Assembly: GCA_030591585.1 (NCBI GenBank)
Contig: JAUVAS010000005.1
Coordinates: 1-64,000 of the forward strand
Length of the DNA: 64,000 nt
Source: Flavobacterium sp.
Lineage (GTDB): Bacteria > Bacteroidota > Bacteroidia > Flavobacteriales > Flavobacteriaceae
Direction of reading: 5' to 3'
Part shown: piece by piece, positions 40,974-49,962 of the stretch
How positions within the stretch are numbered: the stretch's first letter is position 1
How the letters are laid out: every line of letters starts with the position of its first letter
The notes under the pieces: model-generated
The model's database searches: none
Told to the model about the DNA's origin: nothing
Seen by the model: the letters and a program-made list of their open reading frames with translations, nothing else
Program-made: the position numbers and the translations under genes

Positions 40974-43900
40974 TTATTTTTTAATAATTTGTTTAGTTAT
41001 AGCTCCTTTTTGGGTATTAATTTTCACAAAATACATAGTCGCTTCTAGGTTAGAAATATCTACTTGACAGTTTTTTTGCTGATTAACATCTTTACTATAG
41101 ACCTTTCTTCCCATTACATCAAACACGGTAATATTGGTAATCTCTGTTTGAGGGGAAACAATGTTAATTATATGTTTTGTTGGGTTAGGATACAATGTGA
41201 TTGCCTCTAGGGTAGCATTTGGGTTGTTTAGAATTTGATATTCTTCAAACAAGAGTGTGAAACGGCTGTTAAAAGTTCCTTTATTGCTTTTAAAAGTATA
41301 GGTAGTTTCGTTTAAATTAGTGATTATTTGCTCTTGATTGTCTATTAAATAAACAGTTGCATTGTTGATTGCATCTCCTTGGATATTGGCAATGGTGATG
41401 GTGTACTCTAATTCTTCTTCTATCATTGTAGAAAACCCTAACAAGACTTTGATTCCGTCTTCAAAAGTTTCTCTAGATTGAATGCCTAGTTCTTGGCTAC
41501 CGTCTTCTAGGTGAGAATATATGGATACTATTGTTGCTAACCTTCTACTGTCATAGCCTGGATCTATTTCTTGACTAGCAAGGGGAGTAAATGCTATTAA
41601 GGTTGATTTTTGCATTTGGTAGTCTGCATTGCTTACCTGTAGCCAGATTTTGTTGTTATTTTCTGGTGTGCGTAAGGTATTATTATCTGTAGTTCTACGC
41701 ATTGCATTATTAAATACTGCTGTTCCGGCTGCTGTTGCTTTAATACCAAACCCTTGCCCTGTGGAGATATATCCATTAGGAGTTGTGCTAGTTCCAGTGT
41801 CACTCGCAGCCTCTATTCCTCCAGAAAGGTTATACATAGAGATGTCTTCCATAGAAAAGTTCATGGCACCTGCTCCAGGTAGATTTGAGCTAGGAGGGGT
41901 TAAATGTTCCCAGAAATAAACTTCGTCTATCATTGTATTGGCATTAATAAAATCGTTTGCCCATATCGCAGATGGGTACGGGTTTGCTAATACATTAGGA
42001 CTGTCATTTTTATTGTTATTAAACAGCACATTGAAATTAATATCCCCATTGTTTAGTGTTCCTAAAGCATAGGTCATATTAAATACTCCTCCCGGTTGTC
42101 CAAATCCAGCTTGTGGGCGAACAATATAGCCTTCGCTAGGGTTTATAGCTCCTGAATATGCATTCCAATTATCGTAATTATCATCTGCAAAGTTTTCAGC
42201 TAAAGGAAAATCGATAGCTACTTGTGGGTGCGGGACAAAGTTTGCCGTGGTATGGTCTAGCACTAAAAAGGCATTAGTAAAAACTCCGTTACGAGTTTCT
42301 GCCGTCATAGGGCTTCCCATCACCATAAAATCTCTAGAGGCTAGGTTGGGAGTGCTTAGGTTTACGTTGATGGTGCCATTGTTTGTTACAGAAGCATTGT
42401 CATTTATTTGAACAACGCTTCCTTGGTGTTCTACAATTAGAGTTCCATTGACATTGATGTTTCCATCAACATTAAGATAACCTCCTGCATTTATGGTAAC
42501 TGTAGCAGCAGCATCTATTTCGCAAGAGCAAGCATCTACGTTTCCATTTAAATCAGTATTATAGTCACTGTTAAATTTAGCTGCTGAACCAAGTGTAGGA
42601 GTTCCATTGTCCCAAGATCCTCCAGAAAATGTTGTTTGAGTTCCAATAACTGTAACAAAAGCATCACAGGTAGCTGTATTTCCAGAGAGATCAGTGACTG
42701 TTAAAGTAACTGTATTGACACCAATGTCTTTACAAGTAAATGTAGTTTGAGATATTGATAAGCTGTTAATTCCGCCACAGAAATCATAGGAGCAATCATC
42801 AATATCATCTGCTGTTATAATAGCTGTTCCTGTACCGTCTAAGGTTATCGAGATGTCTGTGCAATTAACAACAGGAGGTGTCGTGTCAGGTTCTACGCCA
42901 CAGATAGCAAATACATATAACTCCTCACTAACATCACTAACCGCGTATAATATTTGATTTGTATGGTCTATAGCAATCCCTTCTAATTGAGGTATAACTA
43001 TTCCAGTGGCGGTTGTTATAGGAAAAGAATATATTATAGTGCCATCAGTATTGCATTTATAGATGGTTGATTCTTCATGGCTTGCCAGCCAAAGATGACC
43101 AGTTTCCTCTACAAAGTATGTCGCCGAGATATCGGCAGCATACGTCAAAGGATATTCGTTAGTTACCGTAAAACTGCTATTTGCATGAACCAATACTGGA
43201 GGAAATTCTCCTAAGAAGAATATAGTCCCCGTTGCTGGGTCATACGAAACACCTTCTATACCACTATTTGCATCCCCATCATCAGGCACGTAACTCATAG
43301 TATGACGACTAATCAAGACATCATTCGCAATATCATACTCAATAAGCTCCCTTGAACGTTCTTCTGTAAACAACACTTTACCTGGAGTAAAAAAAGTAAC
43401 CCCTTCTGTGTCCTCTCCATTAAGATAATTATAGGTTTGCAGTACATCACCTGTAAGTGAAAGCCTATAAATTTGAGCGGTATTATCACTAACGGTTAAT
43501 AATTGATTGTTAACTTTATCATAGGTAAGTCCGGAAGGTTCCAATACATCTATAGCATACGTTTCCATTAAAATTAATGTTGGTCCTGCTCCAGTTTCAA
43601 CTCCATTTGCTCTTACATTGAAAGTATAAGGATTTTCATCTGGATCGTCACTTGTTATCGAAACCAATGCATTTGACTCCCCAATACAGGGTGATGAATA
43701 AGTTACCAAAAAGGTAGTTGAAGCCCCTCTGTTAATTATAATTGGTAATGAAATTCCTGTTACAGTAAAATTTTCTAAGTCTATTCCCGATATTGAAATG
43801 TCGCTAACTGTTAATTTGTTATTATTTGGGCTTCCGCCACTAAGTGTGTTTTCGATAGTAAACATCCCTTGAAAGATGGCTTCTTGTTCCACGTCACCAA

Positions 43901-44048
43901 AGTCTGTGCTGTTAGGTGTGCTTGGGGAATTTCCTCCGCCATTAAAAATATCATTTCCGTTACCTGTAAGGTTGATATCTTGATCTTGAGAGAACCCTAT
44001 TTGAATTGAAAAAAAGAGGAGAAATAGAATTGTAATATTGTTATTCAT
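40974..44048 (-). CDS. T9SS surface protein with SdiA-regulated-like propeller (paralog 1)
   Basis: A 1024-residue secreted protein. After the signal peptide comes a choice-of-anchor-D-type domain (DINLTGNGNDIFNGG, then FTVTGISLPIIINRGAST), then an SdiA-regulated-like beta-propeller from about residue 155 (LEPSGLTYDKVNNQLLTVSD to EGIAIDHTNQILYAVSDVSE), a HYR/Ig-like domain (DTTPPVVNCTDISITLDGTG) and a large adhesive region. The C-terminus is a T9SS type A domain (LYPNPTKHIINIVSP, GRKVYSKDV, TKQIIKK). It is likely surface-attached. Its N-terminal half closely parallels the next gene. Confidence 0.8.
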   Translation of the reverse strand: MNNNITILFLLFFSIQIGFSQDQDINLTGNGNDIFNGGGNSPSTPNSTDFGDVEQEAIFQGMFTIENTLSGGSPNNNKLTVSDISISGIDLENFTVTGISLPIIINRGASTTFLVTYSSPCIGESNALVSITSDDPDENPYTFNVRANGVETGAGPTLILMETYAIDVLEPSGLTYDKVNNQLLTVSDNTAQIYRLSLTGDVLQTYNYLNGEDTEGVTFFTPGKVLFTEERSRELIEYDIANDVLISRHTMSYVPDDGDANSGIEGVSYDPATGTIFFLGEFPPVLVHANSSFTVTNEYPLTYAADISATYFVEETGHLWLASHEESTIYKCNTDGTIIYSFPITTATGIVIPQLEGIAIDHTNQILYAVSDVSEELYVFAICGVEPDTTPPVVNCTDISITLDGTGTAIITADDIDDCSYDFCGGINSLSISQTTFTCKDIGVNTVTLTVTDLSGNTATCDAFVTVIGTQTTFSGGSWDNGTPTLGSAAKFNSDYNTDLNGNVDACSCEIDAAATVTINAGGYLNVDGNINVNGTLIVEHQGSVVQINDNASVTNNGTINVNLSTPNLASRDFMVMGSPMTAETRNGVFTNAFLVLDHTTANFVPHPQVAIDFPLAENFADDNYDNWNAYSGAINPSEGYIVRPQAGFGQPGGVFNMTYALGTLNNGDINFNVLFNNNKNDSPNVLANPYPSAIWANDFINANTMIDEVYFWEHLTPPSSNLPGAGAMNFSMEDISMYNLSGGIEAASDTGTSTTPNGYISTGQGFGIKATAAGTAVFNNAMRRTTDNNTLRTPENNNKIWLQVSNADYQMQKSTLIAFTPLASQEIDPGYDSRRLATIVSIYSHLEDGSQELGIQSRETFEDGIKVLLGFSTMIEEELEYTITIANIQGDAINNATVYLIDNQEQIITNLNETTYTFKSNKGTFNSRFTLLFEEYQILNNPNATLEAITLYPNPTKHIINIVSPQTEITNITVFDVMGRKVYSKDVNQQKNCQVDISNLEATMYFVKINTQKGAITKQIIKK

Positions 44049-44127
44049 AGGTTACGTTTTATATCAAAATTTGGGTTTTAACATCAATTTTTTAAGAGCT
44101 TTTTTTAGTTAAAAAACTATATTTAAT

Positions 44128-46398
44128 TTAGTTGTGTTCTATTATAATTGTTTTTTTAAATATATTTTTATCTGTTGTTAGTATAACAAAATAGATACCT
44201 GATTTTAGATTGCTTACATCTACAGGACTTGTTAGTGTATTTTTAACCAAAACCCCATATATATCATATATACGAATAGGGGTGTTTTCTAAATACGCAT
44301 CTCCGATACTAATATTTAGTGTATGATCTGCCGGAACAGGATATAAACTTATGTCTTCAGTTTTTAAATTATTTAATTTTTCAATGTTCTGACCATTCAT
44401 GTTTTGCGTACTTGTGAGCGTCATTGTAAAATCAAAGCTCATATCAGGGATTTTGTTTCTTCCCTTTGGTTTTTTAATATGAATTTCCACAGCAATCACA
44501 TTGTCTCCTTCAACTAAGTTGTTTGCAATGCTTTGATTGATCCAGGTGTTTTCATCTACATCTTTTATATAATCACTAGCTTGTGTGCTATAGGATACAG
44601 CTCCCGTTGGCATATTGTCTCTCCATACTTCGGTGCCATTTACATATACAATCATTCCATCATCCCTAATAGCGCTTACATCAATATTAGTAATTGCACT
44701 TGCATTAGTAATTTGAATGGTTTTTCTGAAATAAGAAGTAATTGCCGCAACATTAAGGGTTGTTGTTTCACCGTTATTAAATCCTAAAACAGCAGCTCCA
44801 GTATTCCAAGAGCTATCATCATAAGCAATAGTTTTCCAAGAGCCTGAGGGTTCATTTTCAGTATCGTAATAATTCCATGAATCTCCAGCTATAATAACTT
44901 CATTAGTTGAAGGAGCAGGGCCAAGTACTGAAATAGTATTGGTAACTTGAGAACAGTTTGCAGGATCTAATAATTCACAAATTTCGTACCTAAGACTATA
45001 GGCTCCTGTTGTTGTATTTGACAAAACGGTAACTGTGCCATCTGTATTTAATACAATATTTGTTGTTGGGCTATTGGAAGGGTCAAGGATACTAATAGCA
45101 GACAAACTAACTTCTGCTAAAGTTGCTGGTAAATTGTGTAAGGTATCATTGTCTAAAACACTTGAACTTGTTGTTTCTCCACTAACTCCATCTAAAGTAG
45201 GGAATGTATCTCCTAAAGCAATAATGGTTGGTGGGTCGATAGTGGGGTCGTTAATTTCAAATACATATAATTCTTGCCCTAAATCGCTTACTGCGTATAA
45301 TAATTGATTTGCATGATCTATTGCAATCCCTTCTAACTTGTCAATTGTTGTACCTCCTGCGGTGGTGACAGGAAACGTATTTACTACGGTGCCATCTGTG
45401 TTACATTTGTATATGGTAGACTCTTGATCGCTTGCTAACCAAAGAAAACCGGTTTCTTCCACATAATACGATCCCGAATAATCACCTGCATAGTTTAAAG
45501 GATATTCGTTAGTGACAGTAAAATTACTATTTGCTTCAATTAAAGCTCCGGGATTCTTTTCATTTAAAAAATAGAAACCTCCCGTTGTTGGGTTGTATGT
45601 AACTCCTTCAATACCACTATTTGCATCATTTAAAGTTGTATTGTTATAGGTCATCGCATGGGTGATGTATGTGTTGTTTACATAATCGTATTCTATTATT
45701 TCTCTAAGTCTTTCTTCAGCAACCAAAAATTTATTGGGAGTGTACATTGATACGCCCTCAAGATCATCACCTGTATAGCCATAGGTTTGCAGAACAGCTC
45801 CTGTAAGAGAGATTCTATAAATTAAGTTTGAATTATCACTAACTGTAATTAATTGGTTAGTTGCTTTATCGAAAGCAAGTCCAGAAGGTTCTAAAACACT
45901 TAGGGGGTATGTGTTTGTTAATGTTAGTGAAGGGTTTGTTCCTGCTTCAATTCCAGTTCCGCTAAGGTTAAACGCATACGGGTTTTCATCAGGGTCGTCA
46001 CTAGAAATAGATACCGAAGCTATTTCTTCACTTAATAGGGTCGGAGAAAATGTAATGATAAATGTAGTGGAGTTACTTCTGTTAATTACCGTTGGAAAAG
46101 AAATACCAGAAACCACAAAATCACTTGCGTTGCTTCCTGAAATCGTAATGTTGTTTACGGTTAACTTGTTATTATGTGGACTTCCTCCAGATTTTGTATT
46201 TTGAATTGTAAACGTTATTTGAGAATTTGAGTTTGCCTCAACATCTCCAAAAGCTGTATTGTTATTTAAACTAGGAGAGTTTGTGCCTCCATTGAAAATA
46301 TCATTCCCATTACCTGTAAGGTTAATATCTTGGTCTTGAGAAAATCCTATTTGAAAAAAAAATAATAAAAAAGCGGGGACGATAATTTTATTAAACAT
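44128..46398 (-). CDS. T9SS surface protein with SdiA-regulated-like propeller (paralog 2)
   Basis: A 756-residue paralog of the previous protein, 79 bp away. The N-terminal anchor-D-like domain and propeller are colinear (LEPSGLAFDKATNQLITVSD, EGIAIDHANQLLYAVSDLGQ), but the HYR and adhesive parts are replaced by a domain with WNYYDTENEPSGSWKTIAYD and VYVNGTEVWRDNMPTG, a carbohydrate-binding-like fold. It ends in a T9SS sorting domain (LYPVPADHTLNISIGD, GIYFVILTTDKNIFKKTIII). The pair suggests duplication followed by exchange of the central domain. Confidence 0.8.
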   Translation of the reverse strand: MFNKIIVPAFLLFFFQIGFSQDQDINLTGNGNDIFNGGTNSPSLNNNTAFGDVEANSNSQITFTIQNTKSGGSPHNNKLTVNNITISGSNASDFVVSGISFPTVINRSNSTTFIITFSPTLLSEEIASVSISSDDPDENPYAFNLSGTGIEAGTNPSLTLTNTYPLSVLEPSGLAFDKATNQLITVSDNSNLIYRISLTGAVLQTYGYTGDDLEGVSMYTPNKFLVAEERLREIIEYDYVNNTYITHAMTYNNTTLNDANSGIEGVTYNPTTGGFYFLNEKNPGALIEANSNFTVTNEYPLNYAGDYSGSYYVEETGFLWLASDQESTIYKCNTDGTVVNTFPVTTAGGTTIDKLEGIAIDHANQLLYAVSDLGQELYVFEINDPTIDPPTIIALGDTFPTLDGVSGETTSSSVLDNDTLHNLPATLAEVSLSAISILDPSNSPTTNIVLNTDGTVTVLSNTTTGAYSLRYEICELLDPANCSQVTNTISVLGPAPSTNEVIIAGDSWNYYDTENEPSGSWKTIAYDDSSWNTGAAVLGFNNGETTTLNVAAITSYFRKTIQITNASAITNIDVSAIRDDGMIVYVNGTEVWRDNMPTGAVSYSTQASDYIKDVDENTWINQSIANNLVEGDNVIAVEIHIKKPKGRNKIPDMSFDFTMTLTSTQNMNGQNIEKLNNLKTEDISLYPVPADHTLNISIGDAYLENTPIRIYDIYGVLVKNTLTSPVDVSNLKSGIYFVILTTDKNIFKKTIIIEHN

Positions 46399-46461
46399 AG
46401 GTTATGGTTAAGGTTTGTTTTTGCAAAAATGCAACAAAGATTTTTTAGTTAAAACACTAAA

Positions 46462-47922
46462 TTAGTTAATTAAATTATAAGCACTAGGGTGTAAATAGGT
46501 TCCTTTTTTAGCAGCTTCTTTTTCTACTTCTGGAATCACCCTTTTTTTATTGGCATAGGGGTCTTTTCTAATACCCGTTACTTGCCAGCTTATTTTTACG
46601 TTAGGTTTTTGAGACTTAATAATAAATGAGTTTCCAGCTATTTCTTGGCTTACCATCACTTTTGAAAAAGCGCCAATGGTAGTAAACTGATATTGAAAAT
46701 CTTTATTTAAAGCGTTAAAATAGGAAGGTAATTGAATGGTCGCAGAACCATTAGCATCTGTAGTAATAACCCCATCATAGATATTCATCATATCTGGGCT
46801 TTCTACAAAACTATGGTATAGGTATTTATTTTCTGGATCTAACGGGTGGTCGATTTTAAAAGTCCCTCCTCCTTTTGAAGCAGTTCCATTGACTGTTATA
46901 TTACCATTAATGTTTGTAATTATTGAATTTACATTCATGATGTCATCCGTGTCTATATAAAAATCAATTTGGCCACCATCAGCATGTCCGATTTCTAGAA
47001 TATTGTCGAAATTTTTATGTCTAAAAAATGCTTTTTCAACAGAATCAGCCCATAATTCAAATGAAGTATGGATGACTCCAGTACTAACACTGCTACTATT
47101 ATCTATTCTTACTCCAATCATACCAGCGTCTAACTCCATGTGTACAACATCTAAAGGAGTATTATTCCCACCAATTGTTATATTTCCTGAGGATTGATTT
47201 ATATAAAATGAACTCTGATTATAATTAGAATTCCCTGCTTTTCCGAAAAAAAATGGAGAGTCAATCGCTGCCGCATCATTAGTTACTCCTAGTTCCCAAT
47301 CTGTACTAGCTGTAAAGATATTAAGTTTTTCTGCGCTTTTGTCCCAAAAATTTTCAGTTCCATCAAGAGGGTCAGGACCTCCGCCAATGGCGATATCACC
47401 ATTAACATCCAATGTATTGCTAGGTGCTGAAGGGTAAGTGCCTATTCCTAGCCGGGCATCACCTGTAGCAATCTCATAGGTGAGTCGCATACGTTCGATA
47501 CCATTGGTTCTAAAAATATAATCCTGATCATCTTTAGTGCCCAAATAATTAATTAAAATATCTGTTCCACCATTTCCTGAAGTTGTCCAATCGTCAGTAC
47601 TATCAAGAATGTTTATACCTAGTAAAATCCATTCATCAGTTCCGTTCCAATAGTAAAATCCTTTAGCGGCACCACCGTTTGTACTATCCGTATTATACAC
47701 CAATAAACTTTCTGTACTTCCTATTATAGGGTCAATTGTACTAAGATTTACAATATCTACTCTAGGAACTAATAAGCCTTTATTGTCACTAGATATATCT
47801 AAAAGAGAACCATCTCCAGGGTTGGTAGTATTGATTCCTACTTGTGCTGTCATTGTATTGCTTAAAAGAACTAAAAAAAACAGTCCTAAAGCAATCGCTT
47901 TAAAGAAATTTGTTGTTTTCAT
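46462..47922 (-). CDS. Fibre-like secreted surface protein (modular family, member 2)
   Basis: A 486-residue secreted protein with the shared head (VGINTTNPGDGSLLDISSDN, KGLLVPRVDIVNL), one W-GN-GT module (DDWTTSGNGGTDILINYLGT) and the shared C-terminal module (FKIDHPLDPENKYLYHSFVE, then ATIQLPSYFNALNKDFQYQF and SWQVTGIRKDPYANKKRVIP). Four bp separate it from the upstream gene at 47927, so both are on one transcript. The C-terminal module recurs in many bacteria as an unassigned domain at the end of adhesin-like proteins. No enzymatic motif. Confidence 0.72.
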   Translation of the reverse strand: MKTTNFFKAIALGLFFLVLLSNTMTAQVGINTTNPGDGSLLDISSDNKGLLVPRVDIVNLSTIDPIIGSTESLLVYNTDSTNGGAAKGFYYWNGTDEWILLGINILDSTDDWTTSGNGGTDILINYLGTKDDQDYIFRTNGIERMRLTYEIATGDARLGIGTYPSAPSNTLDVNGDIAIGGGPDPLDGTENFWDKSAEKLNIFTASTDWELGVTNDAAAIDSPFFFGKAGNSNYNQSSFYINQSSGNITIGGNNTPLDVVHMELDAGMIGVRIDNSSSVSTGVIHTSFELWADSVEKAFFRHKNFDNILEIGHADGGQIDFYIDTDDIMNVNSIITNINGNITVNGTASKGGGTFKIDHPLDPENKYLYHSFVESPDMMNIYDGVITTDANGSATIQLPSYFNALNKDFQYQFTTIGAFSKVMVSQEIAGNSFIIKSQKPNVKISWQVTGIRKDPYANKKRVIPEVEKEAAKKGTYLHPSAYNLIN

Positions 47923-47926
47923 CGTT

Positions 47927-49387
47927 CTAGTTTTTAGTATAATAGATTCCTTTTTCTTTTCCTAGGTTATAAGCTTCAGGATGTAAGTATTTTCCTTTTG
48001 CAGAAGGTTCTTTTTCTACTTCAGGGATTATTCTATTTTTATTAGCATAGGGATCTTGCCGTACCCCTGTAACTTGCCAACTTATTTTTATATTGGGGAG
48101 TTCAGATTTTATTTGGAAGGTGTTACCTGTAATTTCTTGAGATACCATTACTTCAGAAAAAGAATTGACGGCAGATAATTGGTATTTATAGTCTTTGTTT
48201 AATACTGAAAAGTAGGTGGGTAATTCTATCGTTGCATTTCCATTAGCATCCGTTATAACATTTCCGTTATAGATATTTAACATATCGGGGCTTTCTACAA
48301 AACTGTGGTATAAATACATGTTTTCTGGATCTAAAGGATGGTCGATTTTAAAAGTACCTAAAGCTTTTGAAAAACTTCCTGTTACATTCAAATCCCCATT
48401 AATAGTTACACCTAATGAATTAATATTTATAATATCATTTGTGTCAATATATAAGTCTATTTGCCCACCACCGACTTGAGCAATTTCAAGTCTATCTGTT
48501 CTGTTTTGATGCTTAAAATGTGCTTTTTCAGTAGTGCTTTGATATAGTCCCACAGAAGTACCAAGATCTCCTCCTCCTCCATTGGATTTAGCATTATCTA
48601 TTCTAAGTGTGGTTATGTCTTCTTGGTCTTTGGTGATATGAAGCATGTCTTGCGGTTCATCATCATCTTTACCTATAGAAATATATCCATCATCATGTGA
48701 TATCCTAAAATAAGCTTCATCAGGATCATCTGTTAGTCCAATAAATAAATCTGAATCATCAGCAGCAATAGCATTTTTAACTCCAACAAACCAATCTGCA
48801 GATTGCGCTCTTATTTGTATGGTTTCGGCTAGTCCATCAGCATCAGCACCCTGTCCACCCATATCTACATCGCCTCTACAATCTAGGATTTCGGTAGGAG
48901 CATCGGTTCCAATACCTAAAAAGCCAGCATCAGTACTATTTTCGGTTGCTTCCCCTGTAGTCAATCGCATTCTTTCAGTATCATTTGTTCTAAAAGCAAA
49001 CCCATTAGCGTCTGTTGTGCCAATAAAGTTTCCTGTAGGAGTGGTACCTACATTACCAGTGGTAGTCCAGTCATCACTTTCACCTTGGGCTAGTTTTACC
49101 CATTTGGTGCCATCCCAATAATGAAAACCTTTACCAGAAGATAGATTGGTGTTGTAGGCTAAGAGACTTTCTTCACCAGTACCTGTCACAATTACGGGGT
49201 CTATAGTAGCAAGGTCTGCAATATCGAGTCTAGGGATTAATATACCTTTTGTGGTGCTTTCTATATCTAGTAATGAGCCGTCAGCAGGGGAGGTGTTTCC
49301 TATTCCTACCTGAGCAGTTGCATTGTAAGAAAATATAAGTAAAAGTACTCCTAGTATATAGGTTTGTGTTGTGTTTGGGGCTTTCAT
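47927..49387 (-). CDS. Fibre-like secreted surface protein (modular family, member 3)
   Basis: A 486-residue close paralog and operon partner of the previous gene, equal in length. Head: VGIGNTSPADGSLLDIESTT and KGILIPRLDIADL. Module: DDWTTTGNVGTTPTGNFIGT with FRTNDTERMRLT. C-terminus: FKIDHPLDPENMYLYHSFVE and SWQVTGVRQDPYANKNRIIP, ending LGKEKGIYYTKN. It differs most in the middle third, which probably forms the exposed surface. The promoter region upstream (49388-49962) contains a tandem 11-bp repeat array. Confidence 0.72.
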   Translation of the reverse strand: MKAPNTTQTYILGVLLLIFSYNATAQVGIGNTSPADGSLLDIESTTKGILIPRLDIADLATIDPVIVTGTGEESLLAYNTNLSSGKGFHYWDGTKWVKLAQGESDDWTTTGNVGTTPTGNFIGTTDANGFAFRTNDTERMRLTTGEATENSTDAGFLGIGTDAPTEILDCRGDVDMGGQGADADGLAETIQIRAQSADWFVGVKNAIAADDSDLFIGLTDDPDEAYFRISHDDGYISIGKDDDEPQDMLHITKDQEDITTLRIDNAKSNGGGGDLGTSVGLYQSTTEKAHFKHQNRTDRLEIAQVGGGQIDLYIDTNDIININSLGVTINGDLNVTGSFSKALGTFKIDHPLDPENMYLYHSFVESPDMLNIYNGNVITDANGNATIELPTYFSVLNKDYKYQLSAVNSFSEVMVSQEITGNTFQIKSELPNIKISWQVTGVRQDPYANKNRIIPEVEKEPSAKGKYLHPEAYNLGKEKGIYYTKN

Positions 49388-49612
49388 AATTTAGTTTTAA
49401 TAGATTTGGTTATGCAATAATACTAAAATTATCGATAAAATGCTAAAAATCACTATGAACCCTTGTTGGGAAGTGTGAAAAACGGATAAAAGAAAGAAAA
49501 GACTTACAAAATATTTTTAAAAACTTAATTGTTAAATTATTACTGTTTGAAAAAGAGATAAGATCGCTTACTTTGACCTGCTTAGTACTTGTTACTTTAA
49601 CACGAACTAGAC

Positions 49613-49667
49613 ACTAAGTATCTATTAAGTATCCACTAAGTATCCACTAAGTATCTACTAAGTATGA
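49613..49667. repeat. Tandem array of five 11-bp repeats
   Basis: Units ACTAAGTATCT, ATTAAGTATCC, ACTAAGTATCC, ACTAAGTATCT and ACTAAGTATGA follow without gaps. The array sits in the 575-bp gap upstream of the fibre gene pair. Otherwise the gap (49388-49962) holds only AT-rich sequence and the terminator at 49898. Confidence 0.8.
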
Positions 49668-49897
49668 CCATCCTAAAATAACTATACATGTTATTGATTA
49701 AATCTTGATATAATTACACAACATTATTTGTTAATTCTAAAATGACTGTAGCTATTATTGTGTTTTTTATTCAGACAGCATTAATAAAAACAGAAAAGCA
49801 AGGTGTCTCTTTATAATAAAGTTTTGAATCTACTACTCTATATAGTTTTTCAAGAAAACGTGAAAATTTTAATCGGGACACTACTAATAAAAAAAAG

Positions 49898-49929
49898 ATA
49901 AAGCCTATAAAATATTTTATAGGCTTTAT
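49898..49929 (-). terminator. Terminator of the large fibre gene
   Basis: ATAAAGCCTATAAAAT and ATTTTATAGGCTTTAT are perfectly complementary without a loop base, A-rich before and TTC after. It lies downstream of the minus-strand gene at 49963. Confidence 0.8.
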
Positions 49930-49962
49930 TCAACTCTAGATGGGTATTAAAAAGAGGAGTTA

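Noticed and set aside
48819-49121. 100-residue plus-strand frame inside a fibre gene
   Set aside because: Antisense shadow of the repeat-rich fibre gene with no start signals.
49613-49667. Tandem 11-bp units as a CRISPR array
   Set aside because: There are no spacers between the units, the unit is too short, and no cas genes are near.
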